Shown piece by piece: positions 28,766-36,986 of a DNA stretch of 64,000 nt. The notes under the pieces are model-generated. The model saw only the letters and a program-made list of their open reading frames with translations, did not search any database and had not been told where the DNA came from. Both the position numbers and the translations under genes were made by a program. This DNA comes from Galactobacter caseinivorans (GTDB lineage Bacteria; Actinomycetota; Actinomycetes; Actinomycetales; Micrococcaceae). Location: contig NZ_QQXL01000009.1 in NCBI RefSeq assembly GCF_003640665.1, positions 1 to 64,000 on the forward strand, read 5' to 3'. The stretch's first letter is position 1. The number at the start of each line of letters is the position of its first letter.

Positions 28766-29677
28766 GTGACCAAGCGTCAAGACATCGCACGCCACCGCGC
28801 TGCTTCGTCCACCGGTTCGCTGGAAATTCTGTCCAAGGCCGTTGCGTCCAACGCCGGCACCATGGGCCGCCAGGCAGCAGTGATCGCCGCCGCCGGTGGT
28901 CTTGTCGTCACTCTCGGCGTCTCGGGCTCCAGCACCGCCAACCAGCCGCAGGCCGCTCCGGCCCCTGCAGACAACAACACCGCCGCACTGGACGTCCAGC
29001 GCGCCGCTTCCACCAAGGTCGTCTCGGCCAAGGTGAACGCCAAGAACTTCAAGGCCTCGCTGCCGGTCGTCAAGGTTGTTGCCGCCCCGGCTCAGGAAGA
29101 GGTCTCCTCTACTTCCGCCGGCAAGGCCACCCTGGCTGTCGACACCACTGCCGAGACCGCGCAGCAGACCGAGTCCACCACGGGCTCCACCGGCTCCACG
29201 ACGGGCTCGGGCGTCACGAAGAAGAGCACCACCTCTTCCTCCAAGAAGAAGAGCAGCACCTCCACCAAGAAGGTTGCTTCCTCTGCTTCTGACGACTCCG
29301 ATTCGGGCTCGGCCTCCTCGGTCTCCGGCTCCGGCCTGGCCGCCACGGCCAAGGGCTACCTCGGTTCCCCCTACGTCCTGGGTGGCAACACCCCGTCCGG
29401 TTGGGATTGCTCCGGCTTTGTGCGCTACGTGTACAAGCAGAACGGCAAGAACATCTCGGCTCGCACGGCTCGCGCCATCTGGAAGGGTGGCCAGTTCGTC
29501 AAGACCAGCAACCCCAAGCCGGGCGACATCATCATCCAGCGCGGTGGCGCACACATCGCCATCTACATGGGTGGCGGACGCTACATCGGCGCGCAGAACC
29601 CGAGCTCGGGCACCGCGTGGCGCGATCTTGGCACCACCTACGATTCCTTCAACGGGTACTACACCTGGGCTGGCTGA
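28766..29677 (+). CDS. Secreted NlpC/P60 peptidoglycan hydrolase
   Basis: A 303-residue protein. GTG 28766 follows CAGGGAGAGG. A long signal segment (hydrophobic core at about 36-55) is followed by a Ser/Thr/Lys-rich linker (about 115-190) and a C-terminal NlpC/P60 domain with catalytic Cys215 (GWDCSGFVRYV) and His263 (GGAHIAIYMG). It would cut peptide stems of peptidoglycan. Its mRNA leader is a c-di-AMP riboswitch, tying wall turnover to c-di-AMP level. A strong terminator closes the unit. Confidence 0.93.
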   Translation: MTKRQDIARHRAASSTGSLEILSKAVASNAGTMGRQAAVIAAAGGLVVTLGVSGSSTANQPQAAPAPADNNTAALDVQRAASTKVVSAKVNAKNFKASLPVVKVVAAPAQEEVSSTSAGKATLAVDTTAETAQQTESTTGSTGSTTGSGVTKKSTTSSSKKKSSTSTKKVASSASDDSDSGSASSVSGSGLAATAKGYLGSPYVLGGNTPSGWDCSGFVRYVYKQNGKNISARTARAIWKGGQFVKTSNPKPGDIIIQRGGAHIAIYMGGGRYIGAQNPSSGTAWRDLGTTYDSFNGYYTWAG

Positions 29678-29692
29678 TCGATAGCACTTTCT

Positions 29693-29733
29693 GAAGGGCC
29701 CGGCTTTCCTCACGGAAGGCCGGGCCCTTTGGC
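29693..29733 (+). terminator. Terminator of the NlpC/P60 gene
   Basis: A 16-bp stem (AAGGGCCCGGCTTTCC and complement with one mismatch), 4-nt loop, ending TTTGG. The repeat array begins immediately after it. Confidence 0.87.
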
Positions 29734-29768
29734 GTTCCCGGGGCTTGAGGTCGGGTCGCGGGGCGGCG

Positions 29769-30600
29769 AAGCGGGCTTATCGGCGTGGAGCGGGCTTGAA
29801 GGGTGCTTCGTGGCGAAAAGGGTGCTTGCGCCGGGCGCTGGGCGTTGGGGGAGCCGGGCGCTGGGGCGACGGCGACGGGTCGCGGGGCGTGCGGGCGTGC
29901 GGGCGTGCGGGCGTGGGGGCGACGGCGACGGCGACGGCGACGGGCCGGGGTCGGCGGGGTGGGGAAGCGGACTTATCGGCGTGGGGCGGGCTTGTGGGGT
30001 GCTTCGCGTCGATAGGGGTGCTTGGGGCGGGCGTCGTGGGGCGGGGAAGCGGGCTTATCGGCGTGGAGCGGGCTTGAAGGGTGCTTCGTGGCGATAGGGG
30101 TGCTTGCGCCGGGCGTGCTTGCGCCGGGCGTGCGGGCGACGGCGACGGGCCGGGGTCGCGGGGCGGGGAAGCGGGCTTATCGGGGTGGGGCGGGCTTGTG
30201 GGGTGCTTCGTGGCGATAGGGGTGCTTGGGCCGGGCGTCGCGGGGCGGGGAAGCGGGCTTATCGACGAGGAGCGGGCTTGTGGGGTGCTTGGCGTCGATA
30301 GGGGTGCTTGGGGCGGGTGTCGTGGGGCGGGGCGGAGAAGCGGGCTTATCGGCGTGGAGCGGGTTTGAAGGGTGCTTGGTGGCGATAGGGGTGCTTGGTG
30401 GCGATAGGGGTGCTTGCGCTGGGCGTCGGGGGAGCCGGGCGCTGGGGCGACGGCGGAGGGTCGGGCCGGGCGTGCAGGCGTGGGGGCGACGGCGACGGCG
30501 ACGGCGACGGGCCGGGGTCGCGGGGCGGGAAGCGGGCTTATCGGTGTGGAGTGGGCTTGTGGGGTGCTTGGTGGCGATAGGGGTGCTTGGGCGACGGGTC
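29769..30600. repeat. Non-coding GC-rich array with seven copies of a ~60-bp core
   Basis: Seven imperfect copies start at 29769, 29965, 30047, 30169, 30251, 30338 and 30530. Each begins AAGCGGGCTTATCG, has an inner GCGGGCTTG and GGGTGCTT, and ends near CGATAGGGGTGCTT. Spacing falls into three classes (82-87, 122 and 192-196 bp) because variable GGCGAC/GGGCGT filler separates them. Within a copy, AAGC and TATCG pair with CGATA and GCTT around a 5x5 G-rich internal loop, so each can fold as an interrupted hairpin. Several long ORFs cross the region on both strands, but their sequence is low-complexity translation of the repeat and none has a ribosome site. The whole 29735-30680 stretch has no gene that I can support. 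Confidence 0.88.
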
Positions 30601-30772
30601 GGGGTCGGGGTCGCGGGGCGGGGCGACGGGGCGGGGCGGCCGGACGGCCGTGCGCGCGTGGAAACACATAACGCGGACGGAGAGTCGGATTAACTCTCCC
30701 CAGAAACGTGGTGGCACCGTAGGCTGTTCATGGCCGGGTGGCCCGGTCGTGAGCAGAGAACCCGAGGTCGCC

Positions 30773-31276
30773 GTGCGCACACTCGTTCTGAATGCTGGAT
30801 TTGAACCACTCGCGGTGGTGAGCGACCGCCGCGCAGTGGTGCTAGTACTGCGCTCCCGTGCCCGGGTGCTCGAGGTCGCGGAGGACCCCCTCGTGGCACC
30901 AGCCGGATCCTTCCCGCGGCCCACCGTCATCTTGCTCGATCGCTACATCCGCCCCAACCGTCGCCGGCCCGGGCCGGTGTCCCGCAGGGCCGTGCTGCGC
31001 CGAGACGCCCACCGGTGCGCGTACTGCGGGGCGGGAGCGGACACGGTGGACCACGTCCGCCCGCGCTCGCGCGGCGGCCCCTCATCCTGGACCAACCTGG
31101 TGGCCTGCTGCCGCAAGTGCAATCACGCCAAGGCAGACCGGCTCCTGGAGGACCTGGGCTGGAAACTGCGGGTGAAGCCGGGGGAGCCCGCGTGGGCGGT
31201 TCACCCAGGGCCATGGGATAGCCCAGGCCAGCTCGACGACGCGTGGTTGGCGTACCTCAGCGGCGTGGCCGCCTGA
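30773..31276 (+). CDS. HNH endonuclease
   Basis: A 167-residue protein. GTG 30773 starts the recognised MRTLVLNAGFEPL-type N-terminus common in actinobacterial stand-alone HNH proteins. The nuclease core has two zinc CxxC-type pairs (C82/C85 and C113/C116), the catalytic D93-H94 (TVDHVRPRSRGG) and the NLVACCRKCNHAK block (N108, H118). Such small proteins are thought to act in repair or as selfish nucleases; here it sits alone between the repeat array and a NUDIX gene. Confidence 0.87.
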   Translation: MRTLVLNAGFEPLAVVSDRRAVVLVLRSRARVLEVAEDPLVAPAGSFPRPTVILLDRYIRPNRRRPGPVSRRAVLRRDAHRCAYCGAGADTVDHVRPRSRGGPSSWTNLVACCRKCNHAKADRLLEDLGWKLRVKPGEPAWAVHPGPWDSPGQLDDAWLAYLSGVAA

Positions 31277-31316
31277 GCGCGTCGGCAAAGAGCGCCGGCG
31301 ACGAGCGTTGGCGGGG

Positions 31317-31724
31317 CTAGAGCAGCGTCGGAAGCACGTGCTCGCGTAGCAGGGGCGCCAGATCATCGCGCAACAAAGCGTCATGTGGAACCATCCACGC
31401 ACCTTCGGCGAGTTCCGCGCCGACCTGCGCCGCGCCGTCGAGCACTGGGTCCCAGACCGCAGCGAAAAGGTGCGCCGTCAGCGAGGTCTCCGGCTCGTTG
31501 GCGGCCGGTCCTTCCCAGGTTCCCAGGGACTCGAGCCGCTCCGGGCCCCAGTGCACGCCCAGCTCCTCGGACAGCTCGCGAAGGGCTGCAGCTGCGGGGT
31601 CCTCGCCCGGTTCAAGCTTGCCGCCGGGTTGCATCCAGGCGCGCGTTCCGCTCTTGCGGACGGTGTAGATGCGCCCCTGCAGATCGGTGATGCGAACGGC
31701 GGCGATGTTCAGGTGATCGGGCAC
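31317..31724 (-). CDS. NUDIX hydrolase
   Basis: A 135-residue pyrophosphohydrolase. The NUDIX box is intact at residues 35-57: G35-x5-E-x7-RELSEEL-GV (GKLEPGEDPAAAALRELSEE LGV region), giving the Mg-binding helix. The substrate may be a nucleoside diphosphate derivative; the sequence does not tell which. Convergent with the HNH gene and divergent from the ROK regulator. Confidence 0.9.
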   Translation of the reverse strand: MPDHLNIAAVRITDLQGRIYTVRKSGTRAWMQPGGKLEPGEDPAAAALRELSEELGVHWGPERLESLGTWEGPAANEPETSLTAHLFAAVWDPVLDGAAQVGAELAEGAWMVPHDALLRDDLAPLLREHVLPTLL

Positions 31725-31838
31725 CAGAACACGCTAACATCAGGGGGATAGAGAGTTCCCGGCGTGCAGACGTGCCGGGCGGTGCAGGTGACCGCGTCAG
31801 ACGGATGGAAGATCCGCCGCGGAGGGGAGATCGAGTCA

Positions 31839-33071
31839 ATGCAGCGAGGCACCAACCTTGGTCGGCTGGGGGGCTATAACCAGGCGGTTGTCCTTGAGTC
31901 CATTCGGCGTGCGCCGGAGGGAATCTCCCGAGTCGAGCTGGCGGGGTCCACTGGGCTCTCCCCTCAGACCATCTCAAACGTGGTCCGCAGGCTGCTGGAT
32001 GACGGGTGGGTCCGCGAGGGTCGCACCGTCATCTCCGGGCCGGGCAAGCCGCGCACGCTGCTGGAGCTGGTCCCGGACCGTCTGGTCTCCGTGGGCATTC
32101 ACCTTGACCCGTCCATGCTGACGTACGTGATCGTGGATCTGCGCGGCACCATTGTGCTGCGCCGCCGCGTGCCGCTGCCCACGGCCGGCACCCCGGAGGA
32201 GACCGTGGCCGCCATTGCGGCAGAGGTCAATGCTTTGATCGAGGAGAGCGGCTACCCCCGGGCCAACGTGGTGGGGGTTGGCGTTGCCTCCCCGGGCCCC
32301 GTTGACCTGGAGCGCGGCGCCGTCATTGCCCCGCCGCTGCTGACGGGCTGGGGTGAGGTGGAGTTGACCGCTCCGCTGCGCGAGGTGCTTGGCCTGGAGG
32401 TGGTGCTCGCCAAGGACACCGTCGCCGCCGCGACCGCAGAGGTGTGGGTGGGGCAGGGCCAGGACCTGCGCGACTTTGTTTGTGTGTACGTCGGCACTGG
32501 AATCGGTGCCGGCTTGGTGGTGGACTCTCAGGTCCTCTCCGGGCAAACGGGCAACGCGGGCGAGTTTGGCCACCTGATTACCGGAGTGCAGCAGCCCGTT
32601 GACTGCACGGTGTGTGGGCGCAACGATTGCCTCGCGATCAACCTGAACTTTGACACCGTGATCCGCCTGGGCCGCGAGGCCGGCATTGAGTCGGCTGAGC
32701 TGGACAGCGCGCAGGCGGGCGATCACATTCGCGCGGCCGCCGCGGTGATTGACGCGGCAGATCGCGGAGTGGACGGCGCACGTGAGATTGGGCTGCAGCT
32801 GGCCGAGCAGGTGGCGCGGGCCGTGGGCCACATTTGTTCGCTGATGGACGTGGACCAGGCCGTGATCTGTGGACCGCTCTGGGAGCAGCTGCGCGGTTAC
32901 GTCACGGACGAGGTCACGACGCAGATCAACGAGTCCTTCCACGGCACGTTGGAGCGCCCCGTGACGGTGCTCAGCTCGACGCTGGGCGGCTGGATCAGCG
33001 CCATTGGCGGGGCCTGCGTGGTGCTGGATGATTTGCTGGCGCCCAAGACCAGCGGGTTGTTGCTGCGCTAG
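31839..33071 (+). CDS. ROK-family transcriptional regulator
   Basis: A 410-residue NagC/XylR-type protein. The N-terminal winged helix covers about residues 15-75 (NQAVVLESIRRAPEGISRVELAGSTGLSPQTISNVVRRLLDDG). The ROK kinase-like domain follows with VGVGVASPGPVD, VYVGTGIGAGLV, NAGEFGHL and the zinc-type CTVCGRNDCL motif (three Cys). It probably senses a sugar and represses sugar uptake or amino-sugar genes. ATG 31839 has GGAGGGGAG 9 nt upstream; the longer frame from 31764 is less likely. No sugar operon adjoins it. Confidence 0.88.
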   Translation: MQRGTNLGRLGGYNQAVVLESIRRAPEGISRVELAGSTGLSPQTISNVVRRLLDDGWVREGRTVISGPGKPRTLLELVPDRLVSVGIHLDPSMLTYVIVDLRGTIVLRRRVPLPTAGTPEETVAAIAAEVNALIEESGYPRANVVGVGVASPGPVDLERGAVIAPPLLTGWGEVELTAPLREVLGLEVVLAKDTVAAATAEVWVGQGQDLRDFVCVYVGTGIGAGLVVDSQVLSGQTGNAGEFGHLITGVQQPVDCTVCGRNDCLAINLNFDTVIRLGREAGIESAELDSAQAGDHIRAAAAVIDAADRGVDGAREIGLQLAEQVARAVGHICSLMDVDQAVICGPLWEQLRGYVTDEVTTQINESFHGTLERPVTVLSSTLGGWISAIGGACVVLDDLLAPKTSGLLLR

Positions 33072-33117
33072 GCCGCCGGCCCTTCCGGGTCAACGCGAGC
33101 GAGTTTGCGCATTCCCT

Positions 33118-33150
33118 TGACAAAGGGGTCAAACTCGACTGATATATATT
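33118..33150 (+). promoter_or_regulatory. Strong sigma-70-like promoter, with overlapping dyad
   Basis: TTGACA at 33118-33123, 17-18 bp, then TGATATATAT (33141-33150). The -35 box lies within a TTGAC ... GTCAA dyad (33118-33133), which could be an operator. This AT-rich stretch is rare in the window. Confidence 0.7.
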
Positions 33151-33154
33151 TCGG

Positions 33155-33306
33155 TGGGAGTGCGGTGTCGCGTCTGTCACCGGTACCGCACCAGACTCAA
33201 CTCCTGTGCGACCGGTCGGCGATGTGACGCGGATACCGGGGGGACACGCCACCGGGGGCCGCCGGTCGGGCAAGGAATGATCCTTGCGCGACCGGCGGTT
33301 TTTCTT
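33155..33306 (+). ncRNA. Candidate small RNA
   Basis: The region lies between the promoter at 33118-33150 and a strong terminator, has no credible ORF and can fold: GTGCGGT (about 33160) pairs with ACCGCAC, and the 3' end is a 10-bp hairpin CCGCCGGTCG/CGACCGGCGG with an inner CAAGGA/TCCTTG stem and T5. I do not recognise it as RNase P RNA, tmRNA, SRP RNA or 6C RNA. Expression is not proven; ends are inferred. Confidence 0.55.
33258..33306 (+). terminator. Terminator of the candidate small RNA
   Basis: Perfect 10-bp stem, branched by an inner 6-bp hairpin, followed by TTTTTCTTT. Confidence 0.85.
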
Positions 33307-33432
33307 TGCTCGCGCCTCACGGTGAAGAGCGCCTGCGCCTGCGCCTGCCCTTAGGCGCGAGGCCCGGTGGGCGCGGCCACGAGACCTGCGGCCGCGAGGA
33401 GCCTGCCCGACGACGTTCGGCCGGGTACACGA

Positions 33433-33466
33433 CGGGCCCCGCACCGAGGTGCGGGGCCCGTTTGTT
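33433..33466. terminator. Terminator-like hairpin beside tRNA-Arg
   Basis: A 13-bp perfect stem (CGGGCCCCGCACC with its complement) with a 2-nt spacer and GTTTGTTT on the plus side. It separates the candidate RNA region from tRNA-Arg and could end transcription from either strand, more strongly on plus. Confidence 0.75.
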
Positions 33467-33470
33467 TGGG

Positions 33471-33544
33471 TGCCCCTGACCGGAATTGAACCGATGACCT
33501 GCCCTTTAGGAGAGGGCCGCTCTATCCAACTGAGCTACAGGGGC
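33471..33544 (-). tRNA. tRNA-Arg (anticodon CCT)
   Basis: Read on the minus strand: acceptor GCCCCTG pairs with CAGGGGC, D-arm AGCTCAGTTGGATAGAGC, anticodon stem GCCCT/AGGGC with loop CTCCTAA (anticodon CCT), T-arm GGTTCAATTCC. CCA is not encoded (the genome has CCC after the discriminator A), unlike the other three tRNAs here. Confidence 0.95.
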
Positions 33545-33580
33545 GTGGCGGCCCGGCGCTGCCGGACGACCGTGACCATC

Positions 33581-34261
33581 TTAGCGGGCACCCGGCTCCT
33601 GCAAAGTCGGATCATTCCAGCGGCGGCGGAACTCGCGCACAAAGGAGGAGACCAGGCAGTAGATGACCAGCAGGATGCACAGCGCCAAGAGGATGCCAGA
33701 GGCGGTGGTGAGGGCAGAGGCCAAGCCGGCCAAAGCGTCGTCGGGCGCTCCGAGCAGCTGATCCACCACAATATTGTGCGTGATCGCGACCAGCGCGAAC
33801 ACGATGGGGAGGGCAAAGAGGGCCTTGCGCCACGCGGTCTTGGGCCCGTGCAGGCCAATGCTCAGCGAGGTGGCGAGGGCGACGACGATCGCGAAGATGG
33901 TGCCGGCGGTCTTGTGTACCCAGGAGAGCTGGCCGCGGGCGGCGGAATCCATGGCCTGGCGCAGTGAGTCAACGTCCGCGGCGGAATAGCCAGCCCAGCG
34001 ATGATCCAGCATGGTCTGGCCCACCAGATCACGCATCTGGGACATGGAGGAGAGGTGGTAGTACCAGCCCATGAACAGCGCCGTGACAATCACCACGATC
34101 AGGATCACGTTGGGGCTGCCGCCGTTCTCCTCCGCGACCGGCGCCTGCGCCGCACCGGACGACTTGGCTGGCTGGGGAGCCGGACGCCGCTGCGGGCTCT
34201 GCTGGCGCGGGACGGGGGAACCCGCCTTGTTGCGGGATCGTTTGGAGGACATGTCTTCCAT
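33581..34261 (-). CDS. Unknown multi-pass membrane protein
   Basis: A protein of 224-227 residues with a basic Pro/Ser-rich N-terminus (residues 1-50) and about four hydrophobic segments (VILIVVIVTALFMGWYY, IFAIVVALATSLSIGL, ALFALPIVFALVAIT, GILLALCILLVIYCLV). A possible start at 34252 (MSSKRSRN) is as likely as 34261; the longer frame to 34348 is not. I recognise no family. Divergent from pcrA with ~100 bp between them. Confidence 0.65.
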   Translation of the reverse strand: MEDMSSKRSRNKAGSPVPRQQSPQRRPAPQPAKSSGAAQAPVAEENGGSPNVILIVVIVTALFMGWYYHLSSMSQMRDLVGQTMLDHRWAGYSAADVDSLRQAMDSAARGQLSWVHKTAGTIFAIVVALATSLSIGLHGPKTAWRKALFALPIVFALVAITHNIVVDQLLGAPDDALAGLASALTTASGILLALCILLVIYCLVSSFVREFRRRWNDPTLQEPGAR

Positions 34262-34364
34262 TATCGGTGATGCCGAGCGTGCTGACGACGAGGGCGACGG
34301 CGACCACCACAACGACGACGACGCTGGGCAGGGTGTCAGGGTGGGCACCTAGACTGAAGGAGCC

Positions 34365-36797
34365 ATGACTGCCCTCTTTGCTGATGCCCCAGACCCGCGC
34401 CCCGCGCCGACGCCCCAGTCCCTTGTTGCCGGGCTGAATCCGCACCAGCGGGAGGCGGTGGAGCACCAGGGCGGGCCGCTGCTGATCGTGGCGGGAGCCG
34501 GTTCCGGCAAGACCCGCGTGCTGACGCACCGCATCGCCTACCAACTCGCCACGGGCCGTGCCCGTCCGGGTGAGATCCTGGCCATCACCTTCACCAACAA
34601 GGCCGCCGCTGAGATGCGGGAGCGCCTCGAGGGGCTCATCGGGGACGTGGCGCGGCGCATGTGGGTCTCCACCTTCCACTCCTCAGCCGTGCGCATTCTG
34701 CGCCGCGAGGCCAGCGCCGTTGGCATCAAGAGCAACTTCTCCATCTACGACTCGGCAGACTCGCTGCGCCTGGTCACGCTCGTGGCCAAGGGGCTGGAGC
34801 TTGACCCCAAGCGCTTTGCGCCCAAGGCGCTGCTGAACAAGATCTCCGCGCTCAAGAACGAGCTCATTGATGCCGAGGACTTCGCCTCCACGGCCTCCTC
34901 GCAGGACCCCTTTGAGCGTGCCGTCGCCGAGGTGTATTCCGGCTACTCGCAGCGCCTGCGCCAGGCCAACGCCATGGACTTTGACGACCTCATTGCCCAG
35001 GTGGTCTACCTTTTCCGTGCCTTCCCGGCCGTGGCGGATGACTACCGCCGCCGCTTCCGCCACGTGCTGGTGGATGAGTACCAGGACACCAACCACGCCC
35101 AGTACGCGCTGGTGCGTGAGCTCACGGGCCCGGAGGGGCACACGCCTCCGGGGGAGCTCACCGTGGTGGGAGACTCCGACCAGTCCATCTACGCCTTCCG
35201 CGGCGCGGACATCCGCAACATCGTGGAGTTTGAGAAGGACTACCCGAACGCGGACACCATCAAATTGGAGCAGAACTATCGCTCCACGCAGACCATCCTC
35301 TCTGCCGCCAACGCGGTGATCTCCAACAACACCAATCGCCCCGTCAAGCGCCTGTGGACCGCCGAGGGGGACGGCGAGCAGATTGTGGGCTACGTCGGGG
35401 AATCGGAGCAGGACGAGGCGCGCTGGATTGCCGACGAGATCCTGCGGTTGGAGGACGAGGAGGGCCTGCGTCCCGGGGACGTGGCCATCTTCTACCGCAC
35501 CAACGCTCAATCACGCTCCCTGGAGGAGCAGCTGATGCGCGTGGACCTGCGCTACAAGGTGGTGGGTGGCACCCGCTTCTACGACCGCAAGGAAATCAAG
35601 GACGCGGTGGCGTACCTGCGCGTGCTGGTGAACCCGGATGATGACATCTCCGTGCGCCGCATCCTGAACGAGCCCAAGCGAGGGATCGGGGATCGCGCGG
35701 AGGGTGCGGTCGCCGCCCTGGCCGCGCGCGAGCGCATCACCTTCATGGAGGCGCTGCGCGCGGCGGACACCGCCCCGGGCATCGCCACCCGCTCGCTGAA
35801 CCAGGTCAACGGCTTTGTGAAGCTCATTGACGACCTGGCGACCGTCGCAGAGGGCTCCGGCGCGGTGGCCGCGCTGGAGGCCGTGCTGGAGCAGACGGGC
35901 TACTTGGAGACCCTGCGCCTCTCCTCAGATCCGCAGGACGAATCCCGCGTGGAGAACCTGGCGGAGTTGGTCGCGGTGGTCAGGAACTTCGAGAAGGAGC
36001 ACCCCGATGAGGGGCTCTCCGCCTTCCTGGAGCAGGTCTCCCTCGTGGCGGACGCGGACCAGATCCCGGCCACCCCGGATGACCAAGAGGGGGCGGACAT
36101 GGCCGCGCGGGAGGGGCAGGTCACGCTCATGACCCTGCACACCGCCAAGGGCCTGGAGTTCCCCGTGGTGTTCCTCACTGGCATGGAGCACGGCATCTTC
36201 CCGCACCAGCGCTCCATGACGGATCCGTCCGAGCTCGCGGAGGAGCGCCGCCTGGCCTACGTGGGCCTCACCAGGGCCCGCCAACGCCTCTACCTCTCCC
36301 GCGCCGAGTACCGCTCCCTGTGGGGCCAGTCCCAGTACAACCCGGCCAGCCAATTCCTAGAGGAGATCCCGGTGGACCTGGTGCGCTGGGAACGCGAGGG
36401 AAGCGTGCGCACCCCCGTGGGCTTCCAGGGCCAAGGCAGCGGCGGCTGGGCCAATTCACGCTACGACCGCGGCTCCAGCTGGGGCGCGGGCGGCAGCTCC
36501 TGGGCGGTGCCCGGCGGCGGATCAGCCTCGCGGCGCACCGGGGATCCCGAGCCGCATTCCCTGGTCACCTCGCCCTCGCAGCGCGCCTCCACGCGAGCAG
36601 CCAAGGGCTCCGCACCGCAGGGAGACGGCGAGATTCTGGTGCTGGCACCGGGGGACAAGGTGATCCACACGACCTTCGGCGAGGGCAACGTGCTCAGCAC
36701 CGAGGGCTCCGGACCCAAGACTGTCGCCAAGGTCGCTTTCGCGACGGTGGGGGAGAAGCGGCTGTTGCTGCGTTACGCGCCGCTCTCCAAGGCGTAG
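34365..36797 (+). CDS. pcrA: UvrD/PcrA-type superfamily 1 DNA helicase
   Basis: An 810-residue 3'-5' helicase. Visible motifs: Q-motif LNPHQREAV, motif I AGAGSGKT (residues 43-50), Ia FTNKAA, II DEYQDTN, III GDSDQSIY AFRGAD, IV QNYRST, V TLHTAKGLEF and VI YVGLTRARQRLYLS. The Gly/Ser-rich tail ends in a Tudor-like fold (LAPGDKVIHTTFGEGNVLS...), which in PcrA binds RNA polymerase. Expected roles are nucleotide excision and transcription-coupled repair and unwinding. ATG 34365 is preceded by GAAGGAGCC. sucC follows 189 bp downstream with its own leader. Confidence 0.96.
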   Translation: MTALFADAPDPRPAPTPQSLVAGLNPHQREAVEHQGGPLLIVAGAGSGKTRVLTHRIAYQLATGRARPGEILAITFTNKAAAEMRERLEGLIGDVARRMWVSTFHSSAVRILRREASAVGIKSNFSIYDSADSLRLVTLVAKGLELDPKRFAPKALLNKISALKNELIDAEDFASTASSQDPFERAVAEVYSGYSQRLRQANAMDFDDLIAQVVYLFRAFPAVADDYRRRFRHVLVDEYQDTNHAQYALVRELTGPEGHTPPGELTVVGDSDQSIYAFRGADIRNIVEFEKDYPNADTIKLEQNYRSTQTILSAANAVISNNTNRPVKRLWTAEGDGEQIVGYVGESEQDEARWIADEILRLEDEEGLRPGDVAIFYRTNAQSRSLEEQLMRVDLRYKVVGGTRFYDRKEIKDAVAYLRVLVNPDDDISVRRILNEPKRGIGDRAEGAVAALAARERITFMEALRAADTAPGIATRSLNQVNGFVKLIDDLATVAEGSGAVAALEAVLEQTGYLETLRLSSDPQDESRVENLAELVAVVRNFEKEHPDEGLSAFLEQVSLVADADQIPATPDDQEGADMAAREGQVTLMTLHTAKGLEFPVVFLTGMEHGIFPHQRSMTDPSELAEERRLAYVGLTRARQRLYLSRAEYRSLWGQSQYNPASQFLEEIPVDLVRWEREGSVRTPVGFQGQGSGGWANSRYDRGSSWGAGGSSWAVPGGGSASRRTGDPEPHSLVTSPSQRASTRAAKGSAPQGDGEILVLAPGDKVIHTTFGEGNVLSTEGSGPKTVAKVAFATVGEKRLLLRYAPLSKA

Positions 36798-36986
36798 GTG
36801 ACGCCTGTCACGCCCAACTTCTCTACGCGGCGTCGAACTGTGATCGCGGCGCATCAAGCGCTACGCTGAAAGACGGCGCCCAGTGCGCTGCGGGACCTTT
36901 ACGGTCTCGCGCCGCCCCTCCCGCCCGGTCAACTGCCCGGGCGGTGGACGGTGCATCCATGACTTCTTCAGGAAGAGGACACAACC

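Noticed and set aside
29769-30600. CRISPR array
   Set aside because: The intervals between repeats are themselves repeats, their length varies by more than twofold and no cas gene is present.
29777-30667. 296-residue ORF on the minus strand, Pro/Arg/Ala-rich
   Set aside because: It is a translation of the repeat array; it has no ribosome site, and several other frames of the same DNA are open because the repeat is almost free of stop triplets.
33155-33306. 6C RNA, RNase P RNA or tmRNA
   Set aside because: The C-rich loops of 6C would have to be read on the minus strand where no terminator follows, and the region is too short for RNase P RNA or tmRNA.
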